A DNA stretch of 64,000 bases from Colletotrichum lupini. Taxonomy: Eukaryota > Ascomycota > Sordariomycetes > Glomerellales > Glomerellaceae. Below the pieces are notes generated by a model that was not told the DNA's origin, did not search any database, and saw only the letters and a program-made list of their open reading frames with translations. How positions within the stretch are numbered: the first letter of the stretch is position 1; each line of letters begins with the position of its first letter. Shown here piece by piece: positions 45,476 to 58,386 of the stretch. Position numbers and translations under genes: made by a program. The DNA is taken from the NCBI RefSeq assembly GCF_023278565.1, contig NC_064678.1:4154001-4218000 (forward strand), written 5' to 3'.

Positions 45476-48400
45476 GTAGTAATAAGTAGCGGTCTTTTTT
45501 TATAACCTTATTTAGCTTATAAAAGTTAATATAAAAGCGCAAACTACTATCGTACTTTTTTATAAATAGCGTTAGTAATATAAAAGGAGTATTATTTAGC
45601 TCGATAAATCCTTTTTATAAGTACTTTAATAAATAGGCTCTTATAGCCTCTAGCTCCGGTACCGACTACTTATATAGAAAGTAGTAGGTTAGCTTCTTTC
45701 TACTACTATCTAGGAGCTCGATTTTATAATTATACGGCTTATAAAGTATAAGTATATTGCTAGCCGCTTTACTAAAAACGTCGGTTTAGGGCCGTAAGTA
45801 CTTTAGTAAGTTAGTTATTATAAGGTCGTAAGTAACTTAGTTATTATCGTATAAAGGGTCCGCCTCCTCTTTCTTATCCTTTATAATACGGTCTAGCTTA
45901 TAAAATAATATAGAGCCTATCTCGATATTATTCTATTTTAAGTTCTTTTTAAATACGGGAGCGCTAATAAAGGTAATATCTATTTATAACGCTATTAAGT
46001 ATAGTTTTTACTATTTAACCCTCTTTACGGGGGTAATAGTAGTGCCGTTAAGGGCGCGTTCTATTTTTTTTATATCCTTAGCCTTATCTAATTACTATAT
46101 CTAACGGGCTATTATCTTTAATAGGCGTAATAATATCCTAATTAGCGTGCCCTTCGCCCGCTACTACTAGAGCTTTTAGTTATAGTAGGTCATATCTATT
46201 TTAAATAAGTCCTATTAGTAATTAGCGTCGATTTAGTATTATACGTCGATAACTTCCGGGGCATATAGGTCCTCGATATTCTTAATAATAATAAAGGGCG
46301 TCTTTTATAGTAATAGGTCCTTAGGCTATATTAGCTATTAGTAGCGAATATTAGGGTTTACCTCGTAATATTTAAACTACTTCTGCCCTAAGATTAGGTC
46401 GTAGCGGCCCGTGTTAAGTTAAAAGAGGGGTGCTTTTAGAAGGACTCGTTAATTAATATATAAGTTAGCGGTTTATACTACGCTAGTATTATTTAATCGC
46501 TCTTTATTAAACCTAGTAGTAAGGATTAGGCATAGTAATTTATAAGATAGGGCTACGCAGAACTATTATAATAAAAGGGTTACGTAGTTATTTATAAATC
46601 CGTACTTATTAGCTCCCGTATTAAATAAGGCTCTTAGGCAAATTCTATATTTATTAAATACTAATATAAGCTCTATTTTAAGGGGCTAACCCCCTACGAG
46701 ATCCTATAGGTTTACTAAATTAATTACTAATCTTCTGTCCTTTTTATATATATCCCCTAGCTAGGAGTTTACTTTTATTAAGGGGTCTAGTTTTCTAAAC
46801 CTAACTCTATCTTAGCAGGGCCCGCGGTAGCGTTAATAGTAGTTATAGTAGTTTTCGGCTTTTTAGAGTAGTCCTTAGAGATATGTTTAGTATTATTATA
46901 AATAAAGTAAGCGCTACTATCCTTAAGCTTTTAATATAGGGCTTTAGGGATCGTCTCGTAGGTAGAGGTGCGACCTCGGTCCTATTTAGTATTTTTAGTA
47001 TTTTTATTATTTCCGTTACTTCTATTACTTCTATTACTTCTACCCGAGGTTTAATAAATCTAGCTAAAAGCTTTAACTGCGCAGTCCTTTATAAAAGGGG
47101 GCTATATTACGTTAGCTAACTAGGCGACGTACTTAGTATATTTTTAAAAAGTAGCCGTATTATCTAAGTACTTCGATATAGCCTAGTTACGAAGATATAT
47201 AAGTAGCTTATTATAAAAACGGCGCTTTTATTAGGACTTTAGAAGCTTATTAATATGCATAAGCTTAGCGAATATAGAGCGCTTTTAATAGACATTTTTA
47301 AGCGTAATTATAAGTACGTTTAGCTTATAGCTAGCGTTATCTATAGTAATTAGGCTAGTATAAGCCGACTTAAGCTCGTAAAGTAGTTACTTAGCTATAG
47401 TAATCTCGTTAGAAGTTAGTAATAGGTATATAAACTCCGTAGCGCTACTTCTAATTTTATTAATAATATACTCTAAGTAGTACTTATCCGTACTATAGTT
47501 AGCGTTCTTTAAGCGCTTTATAATACACTAAAGCTAATAGTCGAACTTAAGGCTAGTATTATTACTTATAAAAGTAAGTACGTTAAGTATTTTTTAAGAG
47601 CCGTGGGTAATAAGATAGGACGAGGCTAGAGTAGTCTCGTAGCTACTCTACGTTTTTAAATATACTAGCCGTTACTTTAGCGCGCTAAAAGTAGTAGTAT
47701 TTTAAATAGAGCTAGCCTAGGAGCCGTTCTCTAATTACTCTAGCCTTTCGGCTATAGCCGTATTACTAATATAGGCTTAGGTAAGGGCTTCTTTTATAAT
47801 ACAGAGCTTTATAATAATAATACGCATAAGGTCGAGGTTTTTATAAGTTATTGTATATAGGCACTTAGTACTATTACTTAGCTAGCTAATAGCGGACGCT
47901 AGGACCTGCTCTAATTAGTACTAAGTAATACGCATCTTTAATTACTATTCGATCTACTTAAATAGGGTCTTTTCGTCGTTTTTAAAGTATAGCTCTTAAA
48001 TAAGGTCGAGGTCGATATACTACTTAGTATTCTTTTTAAAAAGGATATCGTTACGGATATAAATAGGTAAAGTAAGCTAGTTAGCTACGTTGTTAAAGTA
48101 CGCTAAGTAATCGGCCTAGGTAATAAAAAGTAAAAAGCGCTCTACTAGCTAGTCGGATAGCGCGACCTCTAGGTTAATAACTAGGAGCTTAGCGCTTTTA
48201 TTAAGGCCTATAACGCTTTATTAAGACTTATAGAGGCAGTAGCTCTACTAAAAGCCGTTAGTACAAAGGGAGACCTAGCCTCCTTAGCTATATCCTCTAA
48301 CTATTACGTTTAGTAAAGGGGGTATATATTTAGGGAGTATTAATTATACTACTTATGCGCAATTAATTCGACCGGCTATCGCTCGGCTCTCTTATGCACT

Positions 48401-48486
48401 TTTTTAGTAAGGGTAGCTAATTATTAATTAATTAAGATATTATCGTTCTATTTCTAAAGAATAGTTAATTAAGTAACGTTAAGTAG

Positions 48487-48709
48487 TATTATAAAAGGGA
48501 ACTTGAGGTAGGTCGGAACGCTATTATATTAACCTAATTAACTAAAGACTTAACGTAAAGAGGGAAAAAACAGAATAGTAAGTAGAAGCTAGTAGGCTGG
48601 CCCTTTAGGCCTAGCGGTCTAGCTCGTTACGTAACTACTAAGAGCTTAGCCTCGTAGCCTAAGGCTGAGCTACAGGGCCCACAGGGCCCTGGTGCCCACT
48701 GCCGTAACA
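48487..48709 (-). repeat. Right LTR of element A
   Basis: 223 bp, aligned gap-free with 42388-42610. Its left edge is mutated and its right end GC-rich and intact. Confidence 0.9.
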
Positions 48710-51700
48710 CGCTTATATCCCCTATATTTATATATTCTTATTTCTATATAAATATTCACTTTTTATATTCTTCATAAGAATATCCCGCATTACCTCGTTA
48801 AAGCTATACGTGCTAGAGTTACTAAGTTATCCCTATAGTTTAGTATCGAGATCGCAGAGTACTTTTTTACGAATTATTTTCCGCTCGTTATTAAGAATCG
48901 TTATATTAGTTATTTTTATTATATAATTTACTTTTTCTTACTATTCTCTTTTTTATATCTCTTATTAAAAAAGAATTATCCTCGCTTTATTATTTATTAT
49001 TGTTTTAATAATAATCTTTTATATAAACTTATAGAATTCTTTATCGTTATTTTAAACTAGGGTTATATTATATTATAAAATTATATCCCTAGGCTTTTCC
49101 TTTTTAATTAGTAATTACTCTAATTATTTTAAAAATAAGTATTAAGGCCCGGGAGTCGTACTAATAGTTCGAGGTACTAGCCTCTATTATTTATAAATAA
49201 TAAAAAGCGTATTTAGTATATTATTATATCTAGGCTCTATAGAATTATAAATAGTAAGGTATTTTAATAGCTTAATTTAATTAAAATAGTTATACTAATT
49301 CTTTAATAAGCTAAGGCTATATAAATATATTACTATTACAATTTCTTTAATTATTACCTCTTTTTTAGTAATCTTATATAAAGCTTTATATATAAAATAT
49401 AATAATAAGTTACTTTTCTTTTAGCTATTTATAAGCGTTTAGTAAAGAGTTATTATAACCGAAATTTTATTAAACTCTAAGAAAATAATATTATCTAAGT
49501 CGTTATTAAAAAATACTATAGTATAGTATAAGCTATTATAATTCTTTTTATATAGCTAACTTTATTATACTAGTTTAAGAGTTAAATAGTACTACTTAGG
49601 TATTATCTTATTTAAAATAAATATACTTAGATTAATTTTAATTAGTTATACTAAGGGATCGTTAAGAGTCGGCTTTAAGGGTATAGGTATCTTTTTTAAT
49701 AAATCGTCCTAAAGAGGATTTTTTTATAAAGTTACTACTTTTAGCTTCTTATTACTTATATTTTTTATTTTTTTAGTCTTACGTTTTTTTTTATTAGTAA
49801 CTTCTCGTTAAATAGAATATTATTATTAAAGTCTTTTTTATTAAACTCCTCGTTATTAGTCCCCTTTTTAATTTTTAAAAAATCGTCGTCGTTATTTAAT
49901 AATAACTTCGTACTATTAGCTTTTTTATTTTTAATTTTTAACTCTATAAATAATAAGTCGTTATTAATTATAATTAGGGTTTAAGCTATTATCTTCTCTA
50001 GCTAGGATAATAACTTTTTATTTATTTAATTTTAGATTTTCTAAGTAGTATTATTTAGTATTATAAATAGTTCAGTATTAAATATTCTAAGTCTCTTAAG
50101 AAGTAAGTTTATAATAAATAAGTTATATATACTAAATAAACTAGCGAATCCCCTACGTTTAGTCTCGAGTCTAGGGCCCTCTTTACTTACCGAGTCGTTA
50201 TCCTTATTTCCTACTTTAAATAATTTATTATTTTTACCCTTAATAACTAATAAATATTATAATAATTTAAAAGCGTTTATATAATTAATATTAGGGGTTA
50301 TCGGATTATTAAGATTATTAATAAATATTTAGTTAGTACCTTTTTTATTATATACTTAACTAGCTAAGTTAATAAGGCTATTATTAGTCTTACTTAGTTA
50401 CGCTATTTTAATATAAGTATATAGAGGAAAAGAAAAAGGTATAGCTAAAGTAAGTAAAAATAAGGTTTAAATAGCTAGTTATAGGTAATATAGAATCGAG
50501 ATTAAATAGTAAGTTCGATCTTTAGCTTTAAGTAAGTACTTAAAATTAAGAATACTTAATACTATCCTCTATTATAAAAAGGAATTATTATTTAGCTAAA
50601 TTAAATATTTTTCTTCTTATAGTAGTAAATACTTCGTTACGATAATTTTATAGAGAAGTTCTAGCTACTATTTATATTATTTACCTAGTCCCTCTAGTTA
50701 TAATAAAAACTATAATCTATTCCTATTTTATTAAACGTTAATAATTTTCTTTAATAAATTAGTAAGTAAAATTACTATTAATATTAGTAGTGCTCGTTTA
50801 TAAATATTAAGTAGTAGTACTAGTTCTAAGTAGTTAACTAAGATTACGTTATATATCTTTACGTATTAAAATAAGTTAAGCTTATATATAAGTTATTTAA
50901 CCCGTTCGAAGATTATAAAAGGCTTAGTATATTATTATAAGTATTTCTTTCTTAGTATAGTTAATTATAATATATTATAATTATAATATAGTCTTAGTAT
51001 AATACGTTATCTAATTTCGAAAAATTTAGTAAGGCGCTTTTAGTCGTAGTATCATTTTATCTAAACGGCTACGATAGTAATAGCGTCGTATACTTTAAAT
51101 CGTATTTCTAGTCTAGTTAGCAGTTTATCTATTACGTTTATAATTATATTAATAATATTATTAAGAGTAAATCCTAAAATAATTTCGTTAAGTAACTTAG
51201 TTATTACTACTAATCTACTATTATTAATCTCGAATTATAGTTAGGGAATACTATCGGGCTATTAATCTAGGGATTTTAATAATATAAAGTATATTCGTAG
51301 CGCTAACTCGATTATAAAGTTTATCCGTTTACTCTAGCTATTAGTCTAGGAATAGTAAGCTACTAAGTATAATAGTTTATTACCGCACTTATCTTATATA
51401 TATTTTTATATTATAAAAAGGAATTTAGGGTCTTTATTACTTAGGATTACCTTTAGTAGTCCCTAGTTATAGTATTATAAAAAGTCTATTAATAACGTTA
51501 CCTATTCTTTTATTATTATCGTTTTATATCTAGGTATTAGACTAATCTATTTAAATATCTTATCGGTTATTAATAAAATATAATTATATCTTTCTCTTAA
51601 GGTCGGTAGTCCTAAAATAAAATTAATAGTAATTATATAATAAAGATATAATAACGGTATAATAGGTTATATATTATTATATAGTCGGTATGTTTTGAGT

Positions 51701-52249
51701 TTTATTATTAAGCACGTTAAGTAACCCTAAATATAGCGCTTTAGATTTTATATAAATCGTAGTATATAATATCTGGATAATATTATAGCTATCTTATTAT
51801 AGCCTATATAGTTTCCTTCGTAAGCCGTTTTGAAAATATTAGCATAGTATATTTAAAAAATATATAATTAATTATATATATTATATATTACTTTTTATAA
51901 TAGTCCCCTGCGCAAAAAAAATAGTAATTTAGCACAGTTCTCTTTAAATAATATTATATTATTACAGACTATTTTAATAATAAATTTAAAAACTAAGTTT
52001 ATATCGTAGCCCTACTAAATTTTCTTTTTAAAACTCGGTACTATTTTAAAAAGAATTATACTAGTACTATCCTATGTTACTAATAGTATAATATCGTTTT
52101 TTAATTACTAGTCGTTAGTTATATATATCGGTAATAAATTAATTTATATAGTATAGGTATTATTAGTTAGGAAAACTAATTATACCTATATCTATATTAC
52201 CTAATTATTTAGTACGTCGTTTAGTAAAACGTTTAAGCCGCTATTTATT

Positions 52250-53440
52250 AGATTTAGCTCGTTATATCCCGGGTTAGCTAGTAATCTAGATAGCGCGTTT
52301 AGTATAATATATTCCTTACTTAGCTTATATATAACCTAAATATTAAATTAGCTAGCGTACTCTATCGCCCTAATTAGTTTCTTATTATTAATACTATTCG
52401 CCGTAGTATTAGTAATATCTAATTATCGTTATAGGCCTACGATAATAGAATAATTAGTAATAATTATTATAATAAGTTTTAATATAGAGATCTAGTGGTT
52501 ATATTTCTTTAGGACCTAGATAAAACCTAGTGTTTTTATTTCTATTAGCTAATATCTTTTTTTAAGCTCGGATAGGGTTCGTAATAAATATAATACTAAT
52601 TAAATAGTACCCTTTAATAATAGTTTAATTAGCTTCCCTTTATCGTTTATAATTATTTATAATACTTCTAACTTAACGTAGTAGGCTATAATACTAATGC
52701 CCGTTGCCGCTATATTAAAATTAATAAATAGCGGTCGTATTAAGTTATAGTAATATAACTTAATATTATTTAATAAGTCGCTACGTACTTTTTTAAACGC
52801 GTACCGTTCTTTATTAATAGTTATAATTAGGACTAATTTTATTTATTATTTACGCCCGGGATCCTTATTAGTAATTTATTTACTATTTTTAGTCCTTTAT
52901 TATAATAAATCCGTTTTTAGTTACTCTAATAGTTCTATAATAAATATATATCCCGGGACGTTATTATAAAAGTACCCTACGAAGCCGATAAATATTTCGA
53001 GGTTACGGAGGGTCGTTAAATATTTAAATTATTTAAGAGTATTTAACTTTTCTATTATAGTAAATAGGCTAAAGGTATTAACGTATTATCTAAGAACGAT
53101 AGTACTTAAAAATCCCACAAAGGTCTTTAATAGGTTAATACTAATATTTTTTTATTATAATAAACAAAAAATAGCGTTAAAGTTAGTAATATACTCCTTT
53201 AACGTATTAGATTTAATAATAATATTATTATAATATAATCGGGCTAAGACGTTTATAAAGAGGGCGTTTATTTATCGTTAGACGTAAGCGTTTAAGTTTT
53301 TATAACTTATTATAATATAATTAAAAATATATTATCCGTTAGGTATAATAATCGTAAAAGCGTCGCGAGATTCGGGGTATACTTACTATTAATAATAAAA
53401 CGAACTTACGTTTATAACTATAATATAGCGCTTATTTTTA
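52250..53440 (-). pseudogene. Reverse transcriptase and RNase H remnants of element B
   Basis: On minus, the segment near 53410 reads RYIIVINVSSFYY, followed by VYPESRDAFT and, near 53230, YNNIIIKSNTLKEYI, the mutated YxDD box. Further on, near 52300-52440, IRAIEYAS and LSRLLANPGYNEL mark the end of an RNase H domain. The type (an AYVQRQ-like RT clade) differs from element A, so they are different gypsy families. Stops and Asp-to-Asn changes throughout. Confidence 0.82.
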
Positions 53441-56400
53441 ATAATATTAAAAATATCGTCCTACGATCGTATTAAGTAGCTATCTAGGAGTATAATCTTA
53501 TTTAGTTTATAAATATTAATAACTATATAGCCTTTTTGTTTTTTATTAACTTTATACTATATTATAAAAACTAAGAATAAAAACGGTACTAAGTTTATAA
53601 TATAATATAATCGTCCCTAGTTAATAAGTATATCTAGTTATTTCTAAACGACTTTTTTTTCGTTAACTTTTAAATAGTAAATCTTCTTTATCTTAGGGAC
53701 CTCCTTTTCCTAGCTTAGTTTAAGGGTAATTCGTATCTATTAGTCTTTAAGAATATTAATAAAGCCGGTATCCTTAAAGACGTTTTAAAAATAGTTTAAT
53801 AGGGGCATAAAATAGTTTACTTTATTAGCTCCGTTATATATCGTAATTTTAGTTATATATTCTTTTATTTAGTTCGTTAACTAAACCTCTATTAGCTTAA
53901 AAATTATAGCCTCGTTTAGCTTACTATTTATATTACTAAAATTAGCCGCTATACTCGCTTAGTCATTGTTAACTTATTAATAATAAGTATTTTTAATAAT
54001 TAAATTAAGGGAGCTAACCTTAGCTTTCGCAGGGATTATAATAGGTTTATTAATATTATTAATAGTTATAATATAGTATATATTCTTATTAGCTAATAAT
54101 ATATAAAATACGAACTTATTATATAATACTAGCTTAAATAGTAGGTCTTCGTTAGTTATTACGGAATATAAAACTAGGAATAGGGAAGATATATATAGTA
54201 GTATAGTTATTATTATAGCTAATTAGATCGTAGCCTTAATAAGTAATCTACGTTTAGTATTATAAAACGCCGGGACGTTAATATTATATAATTAAATAAT
54301 AATAATAGAGGTAGCAAAGTCGATTTTAAATTTTTTTAGTTTTATAATATCGGTACTAATTAATATATTTATTTATAGGCTATTAACTAGTAATATTTCT
54401 TATATAAAGTATATTAAGGATAGTATACTATTGTTTATAGTAGTGCCCTTAATATAAAATAAGAAAACTATATAATCTTATATTTAGTATATATTTATTT
54501 TAATACCTCTAATAGTTAGAGGAACGGCGCGTTATCTGATTTTTAAAAATAAAAAAATAATTATAATCTATTGTTAGTTAGTAATCGATTAACTATAGCT
54601 TATATTAATATAAACCTCCTCCTTAGTATCGTCGTTAAGAAAAGTTATAAGTCGTAGTTATATAATAATAAATATTCTTATTTTAAATCTTATTTTAATA
54701 TCTAACTTAAAATCCGTAATAGAGGTAATAATAAGTAGTCTAGCTTTATTAGTAACTAGAGTATTTATTATTAGCGAGATAGTTACTATATCGTCCTCCG
54801 TTATTAATATAATATTATTAAATACGCTTTTCCTTAATCCTCGTCGTTTAGTAACTAGGGAATCCTAAGAAAAGCGTTAGTTATTAGTATTTATAGTTTA
54901 TATTAAAGGCCTACGTCGTGTGTATTGTAGAGATATTAAAATAGTCTATTACTTAAAGCAAATTACTTATTATATTTCTTATAGTTATATATATTTAAAG
55001 AGCTAATAATAAAAAATACTACGTCCCTAATTACGGGTACTAGATCGTAATTTAGAGGTCCGTAGTCTATATTATTAAAATTATTATTTATATTTAGTTT
55101 TTCTAATTAGTTATTATTATAATATACCTACTCTAGATTCTAATCCTCGTCTTATCCTAATAGCTCTTCGTCCTATTTTTTTAATACGTAGGCTTATATA
55201 TATATACGACGTAGTTAGTTATAATTAGAACGGTTTAAATAGTAGTTATTATACTATTAGTATAGTTTATTAGGGTTATTATTAGGGTTATAAGTATACC
55301 CGCTAGATTATAATAGCGCTATAGAACTTCTTATTTAGGGGGGTTAGTATAACTAAGACTAAGTACTCTATTACGTTTATTATATAGTATTAGTTATTTA
55401 GCTATTAGCCTGCGTTATAAGTTAATTATTTAACTAATTACCTCTTTAAAAATTACTGCCTTTATATAAGTTATTATACTAAGTAAGTAGCTTACGGTTA
55501 TTTAAATAATTAAAGTCGTTATATTAATTATAATTAGACTACTTATTAAATTATTAGTAATTATAGTTCGGCTAGTAATTATCAAACTCCGGTTTTTATA
55601 ATAAATAAGGAGTATTTTAATATCCTTTTTTTTTATAAGGCTAACTTTAGTTCGGGGACTAAGTCGTTATTATATAAAGAGCTCGTTATTACTTATTATA
55701 CTTAGTAATTATTTCGTACGAGATATTTATCCTTAGCTATATAAATTAAAATACTCTCTCTATTATTAAGGCGGTTTAAGAACTAAGTTAGGGTTATTAT
55801 TACTATTAGCTTTTCGATTTATACTTAGATCTTGCCGTTAAGAGCTTTAAAAATAACTTTAAGTTATACCTAAACGTTATTAATTTTTATATTTTATACG
55901 TTATAAATTATTTTTTATATAAATAATCTAATTATATATCTATTAACAAGGTCCCTAATTATAAGTTTTTATATATATAATACGTTAAGGGCTTTAAAAG
56001 AATTTTATTTAAACCGCTTTTATAAAGTCTTAGTAATAACTTATATTTCGTAATTAAATAGAGCTAGTCGTTCTAGTTATATAAGCTTAGTAATATACTA
56101 TATTAACGCTATACTTAGTAAATAAAACGACTATACCTCCTTAATAACTACGTCGCTTTTAGTTATTACGAGATACTAAAGCCTATTATAAAAAATATAA
56201 ACGTTAATATAAGTAGTAAACTTAATACCGGAGGTAATACTATACTTCGAATTATCGTAACTAGTTAGATCGAAATATCTAATCTCCTCTAGCTTTAGGG
56301 GTATAAACTAATTATTATTATATTTAAAAGTTAATTATTAGCTACTATCGTTACTATTATTTATATTATTTATAATTAAGGCTACTATTATAGTAATTTA

Positions 56401-57051
56401 GGTAATTATATTAGTAAAGAGATTACTAATTAGGTTATTATTACCTATAGGCTAGTTATTACCGTTTATATTACCGTCCGCTATTCTAAAAAGCTTTATT
56501 AACTTATTATAGTTACTAAATGAAAAAGGGTATAGGTAGTAGTTATTTAGGTTAGTAATAAGACTTTTTAAATCGAGGTAGTTACTTAGGTTAGTAATAC
56601 GTATTATTACTAATACTAAAGGTGCGGTAAGTAACGATTATGGTTAAGTAGAAGTCGTTAAATAAGTATTATTAAATAATATCGGTTAGTAATTAAACTT
56701 TATAATATAAATTTATTAAATTACCGTATTAACTCCTCGTACTAATTTTAAAAATTTAATAAAGTAATCTAGCTTAACTTTATTAATACGAGTATTAATA
56801 GTTTAATTAGTTTATTATAATACCCGCGTTATATAACGTCAATTAGCGTTTATAACTCTCGCTACGTAGGGGTAGTTCGTATTATTAATATAGAAACGTA
56901 GTAATTATTTAGCTTTTAGCTTAGCTATTATTAGTCGTATTTTTTATAAGAGTAGAGTAAGGATTATTTAGTAAATTAAATCTTAGTTATAATAAGCTAA
57001 TAAAAAAGAAATTCCTAGTGCCGGGTCGTATTATAGGTTATGCTACTAGAT

Positions 57052-57211
57052 TACTAGGGGTAAAGGTAGGGTTAATATAATATATTAAGTAGTGGTTGAT
57101 TCTTCTAGGTAATGTGGGTAGAAGCCCCTAATGTGGGCAGAAGCCCCTATGTATAGTTGTGGCTGGTTGCCACTAGTTGTGGCACACAGCCTGTGGCTGT
57201 GTAGTGTGGCA
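57052..57211 (-). repeat. Right LTR of element B (5' LTR in reading orientation)
   Basis: 160 bp, aligned with 41637-41796 without gaps. The first ~70 bp are RIP-mutated and the last ~90 bp intact, mirror image of the left copy. Confidence 0.9.
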
Positions 57212-57305
57212 GTGATCTGGTGGGCTTATTCCCGGAATCTCCACACTGAGAACAGGTACGTATCCCCTCTCAGCACGCCAATTCCCACTTTGGAACTAAG
57301 TTTAA

Positions 57306-57356
57306 GACCCCACCCCACACGACGGATCACCCCCTACGACAGATCACCCAATTCGG
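57306..57356 (+). repeat. Left TIR of the 791-bp element
   Basis: Inverse complement of 58046-58096 except for one C/T difference at position 4. Confidence 0.88.
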
Positions 57357-58045
57357 CCAGATTCAGCCAAAACCGCTATTCTATATATATATGAGTAATT
57401 AAGAAATAAATATTTTAAAAAATACACAAGCTAAAAAAAATATAATTAGTATAGAAAAATATTTAAAAAAAATTATTTTATATTATATTATATAATAATA
57501 TTAGATTTAAAATATGCTTTTAAATGTTAGTGTTTATTAGTAATTTCCCTATAAATACTAACATTATACTATGTTATATAACTCTTTTATTTATTAGAAA
57601 AAATAAAATCTTAAAGTTGATTATTTTTAATAAATTTAAATTAAACTTATATAAATAGTTTTCTACTAGTAATATAAGTATTATTATATAGAAATATTAA
57701 GTTATATTATAATAAGTAGTATCTATAAAAACTTGAATTTCCTAAGCTTATGTAATTAGTATAATGCTAAAAATAGTATATTTAAGCTTAGAAAAATATT
57801 TGAAAAACTATAGTATTTTAAAATACTTAGGTTTATCTATTTTTCATAAAGTTAAAAATCGTATTTTTATATAGTAAAAAACGTTATATTTAATTTGATA
57901 ATATCTTGATTATTATAATAGATTATAATTTATAAAAATTATTTTAGTCGCAAAACTGTATATTCTATATCTAAAAGTATTTTTTATATATTTTTTATAT
58001 TATAAAATGAAGTAGGTAGAATTAGTGGTTTTTGACTGAATTGTA

Positions 58046-58096
58046 CCGAATTGGGTGATCTGTCGTAGGGGGTGATCCGTCGTGTGGGGTGGAGTC
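58046..58096 (-). repeat. Right TIR of the 791-bp element
   Basis: Inverse complement of 57306-57356. Confidence 0.88.
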
Positions 58097-58386
58097 TTAA
58101 TGGATGCAGTGGTAGCAACGCGGTTTCGAGGTTCGTCGCGTCAACCGTCGAATAATCCCACCTTCAGGCCTTGACAAGCAGCTTCCACAACTTGCGCCAC
58201 TCCCACCCCCGGCTGTCTGCTTTGAGCAGCAAAAGATGGAAATCGATTGAACTGGCAGCATTAATTTCTTTTTCTTGGTGTTTTCTTTTGTCTTCAGATT
58301 CATCAACGCTCCAGAACCAACCCTCGCCGACCTACCAACTCCCGACAGACCCTCATAAATGCGATCAAGTCGCAACTTGTCGCACC

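Larger units (their letters stand above)
42388..48709 (-). mobile_element. LTR retrotransposon A, Ty3/gypsy type, RIP-degraded, nested in element B
   Basis: Direct 223-bp repeats at 42388-42610 and 48487-48709 with palindromic tips (TATTACG, a mutated TGTTACG, on the left; CGTAACA on the right). CGCT flanks both ends (42384-42387 and 48710-48713), a short target duplication. On the minus strand a purine tract (GAGGGGGGG) abuts the left LTR at about 42613-42623, so the element reads right to left. Reverse transcriptase remnants at about 45200-45475 and an ETDAS-type RNase H motif at about 44755-44800 identify it as gypsy class. Total 6.3 kb. All frames are broken by RIP-made stops. Confidence 0.9.
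41637..57211 (-). mobile_element. LTR retrotransposon B, Ty3/gypsy type, RIP-degraded and split by a nested element
   Basis: Direct 160-bp terminal repeats at 41637-41796 and 57052-57211 begin TG (read in the unmutated left copy) and end CA (right copy), with inverted tips TGCC/GGCA. Flanking 5-mers GTAAT (41632-41636) and GTGAT (57212-57216) differ by one transition and fit a 5-bp target duplication. Without the nested element A the length is about 9.25 kb. A purine-rich tract, on minus, lies directly inside the left LTR (AAGGGGCAGGC), and a TAGTAGC-like primer-site candidate lies inside the right LTR, so the element reads right to left. Remnants of reverse transcriptase (about 53090-53440) and RNase H (about 52250-52440) confirm this. 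All frames are full of stops. Confidence 0.9.
57306..58096. mobile_element. 791-bp non-autonomous TIR element with AT-rich core
   Basis: Terminal inverted repeats: 57306-57356 against 58046-58096, 51 bp with one mismatch, weaker pairing going on for about 20 more bp. Both ends carry the pattern CCACCCCACACGACGG...CGATCACC-like blocks, outermost GAC/GTC. TTAA flanks both sides (57302-57305 and 58097-58100): either a TTAA target duplication (piggyBac-type) or a TA duplication with the rest part of the repeat (Tc1/mariner/Fot-type). The ~650-bp core is extremely AT-rich with no open frame and little CA/TG. It lies about 290 bp upstream of the Mit1-like start codon and 95 bp from element B. Confidence 0.85.

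Noticed and set aside
41637..57211. Centromere or telomere-proximal sequence
   Set aside because: The AT-richness is explained by two RIP-mutated retrotransposons; no tandem satellite or telomere repeat is present.
57050..57212. 163-bp direct repeat read as a very large target duplication
   Set aside because: With TG/CA ends at 41637 and 57211 and GTAAT/GTGAT flanks, LTRs explain it better.
57131..57394. 87-codon frame on plus
   Set aside because: Lies across the right LTR of B and the TIR element; no coding evidence.
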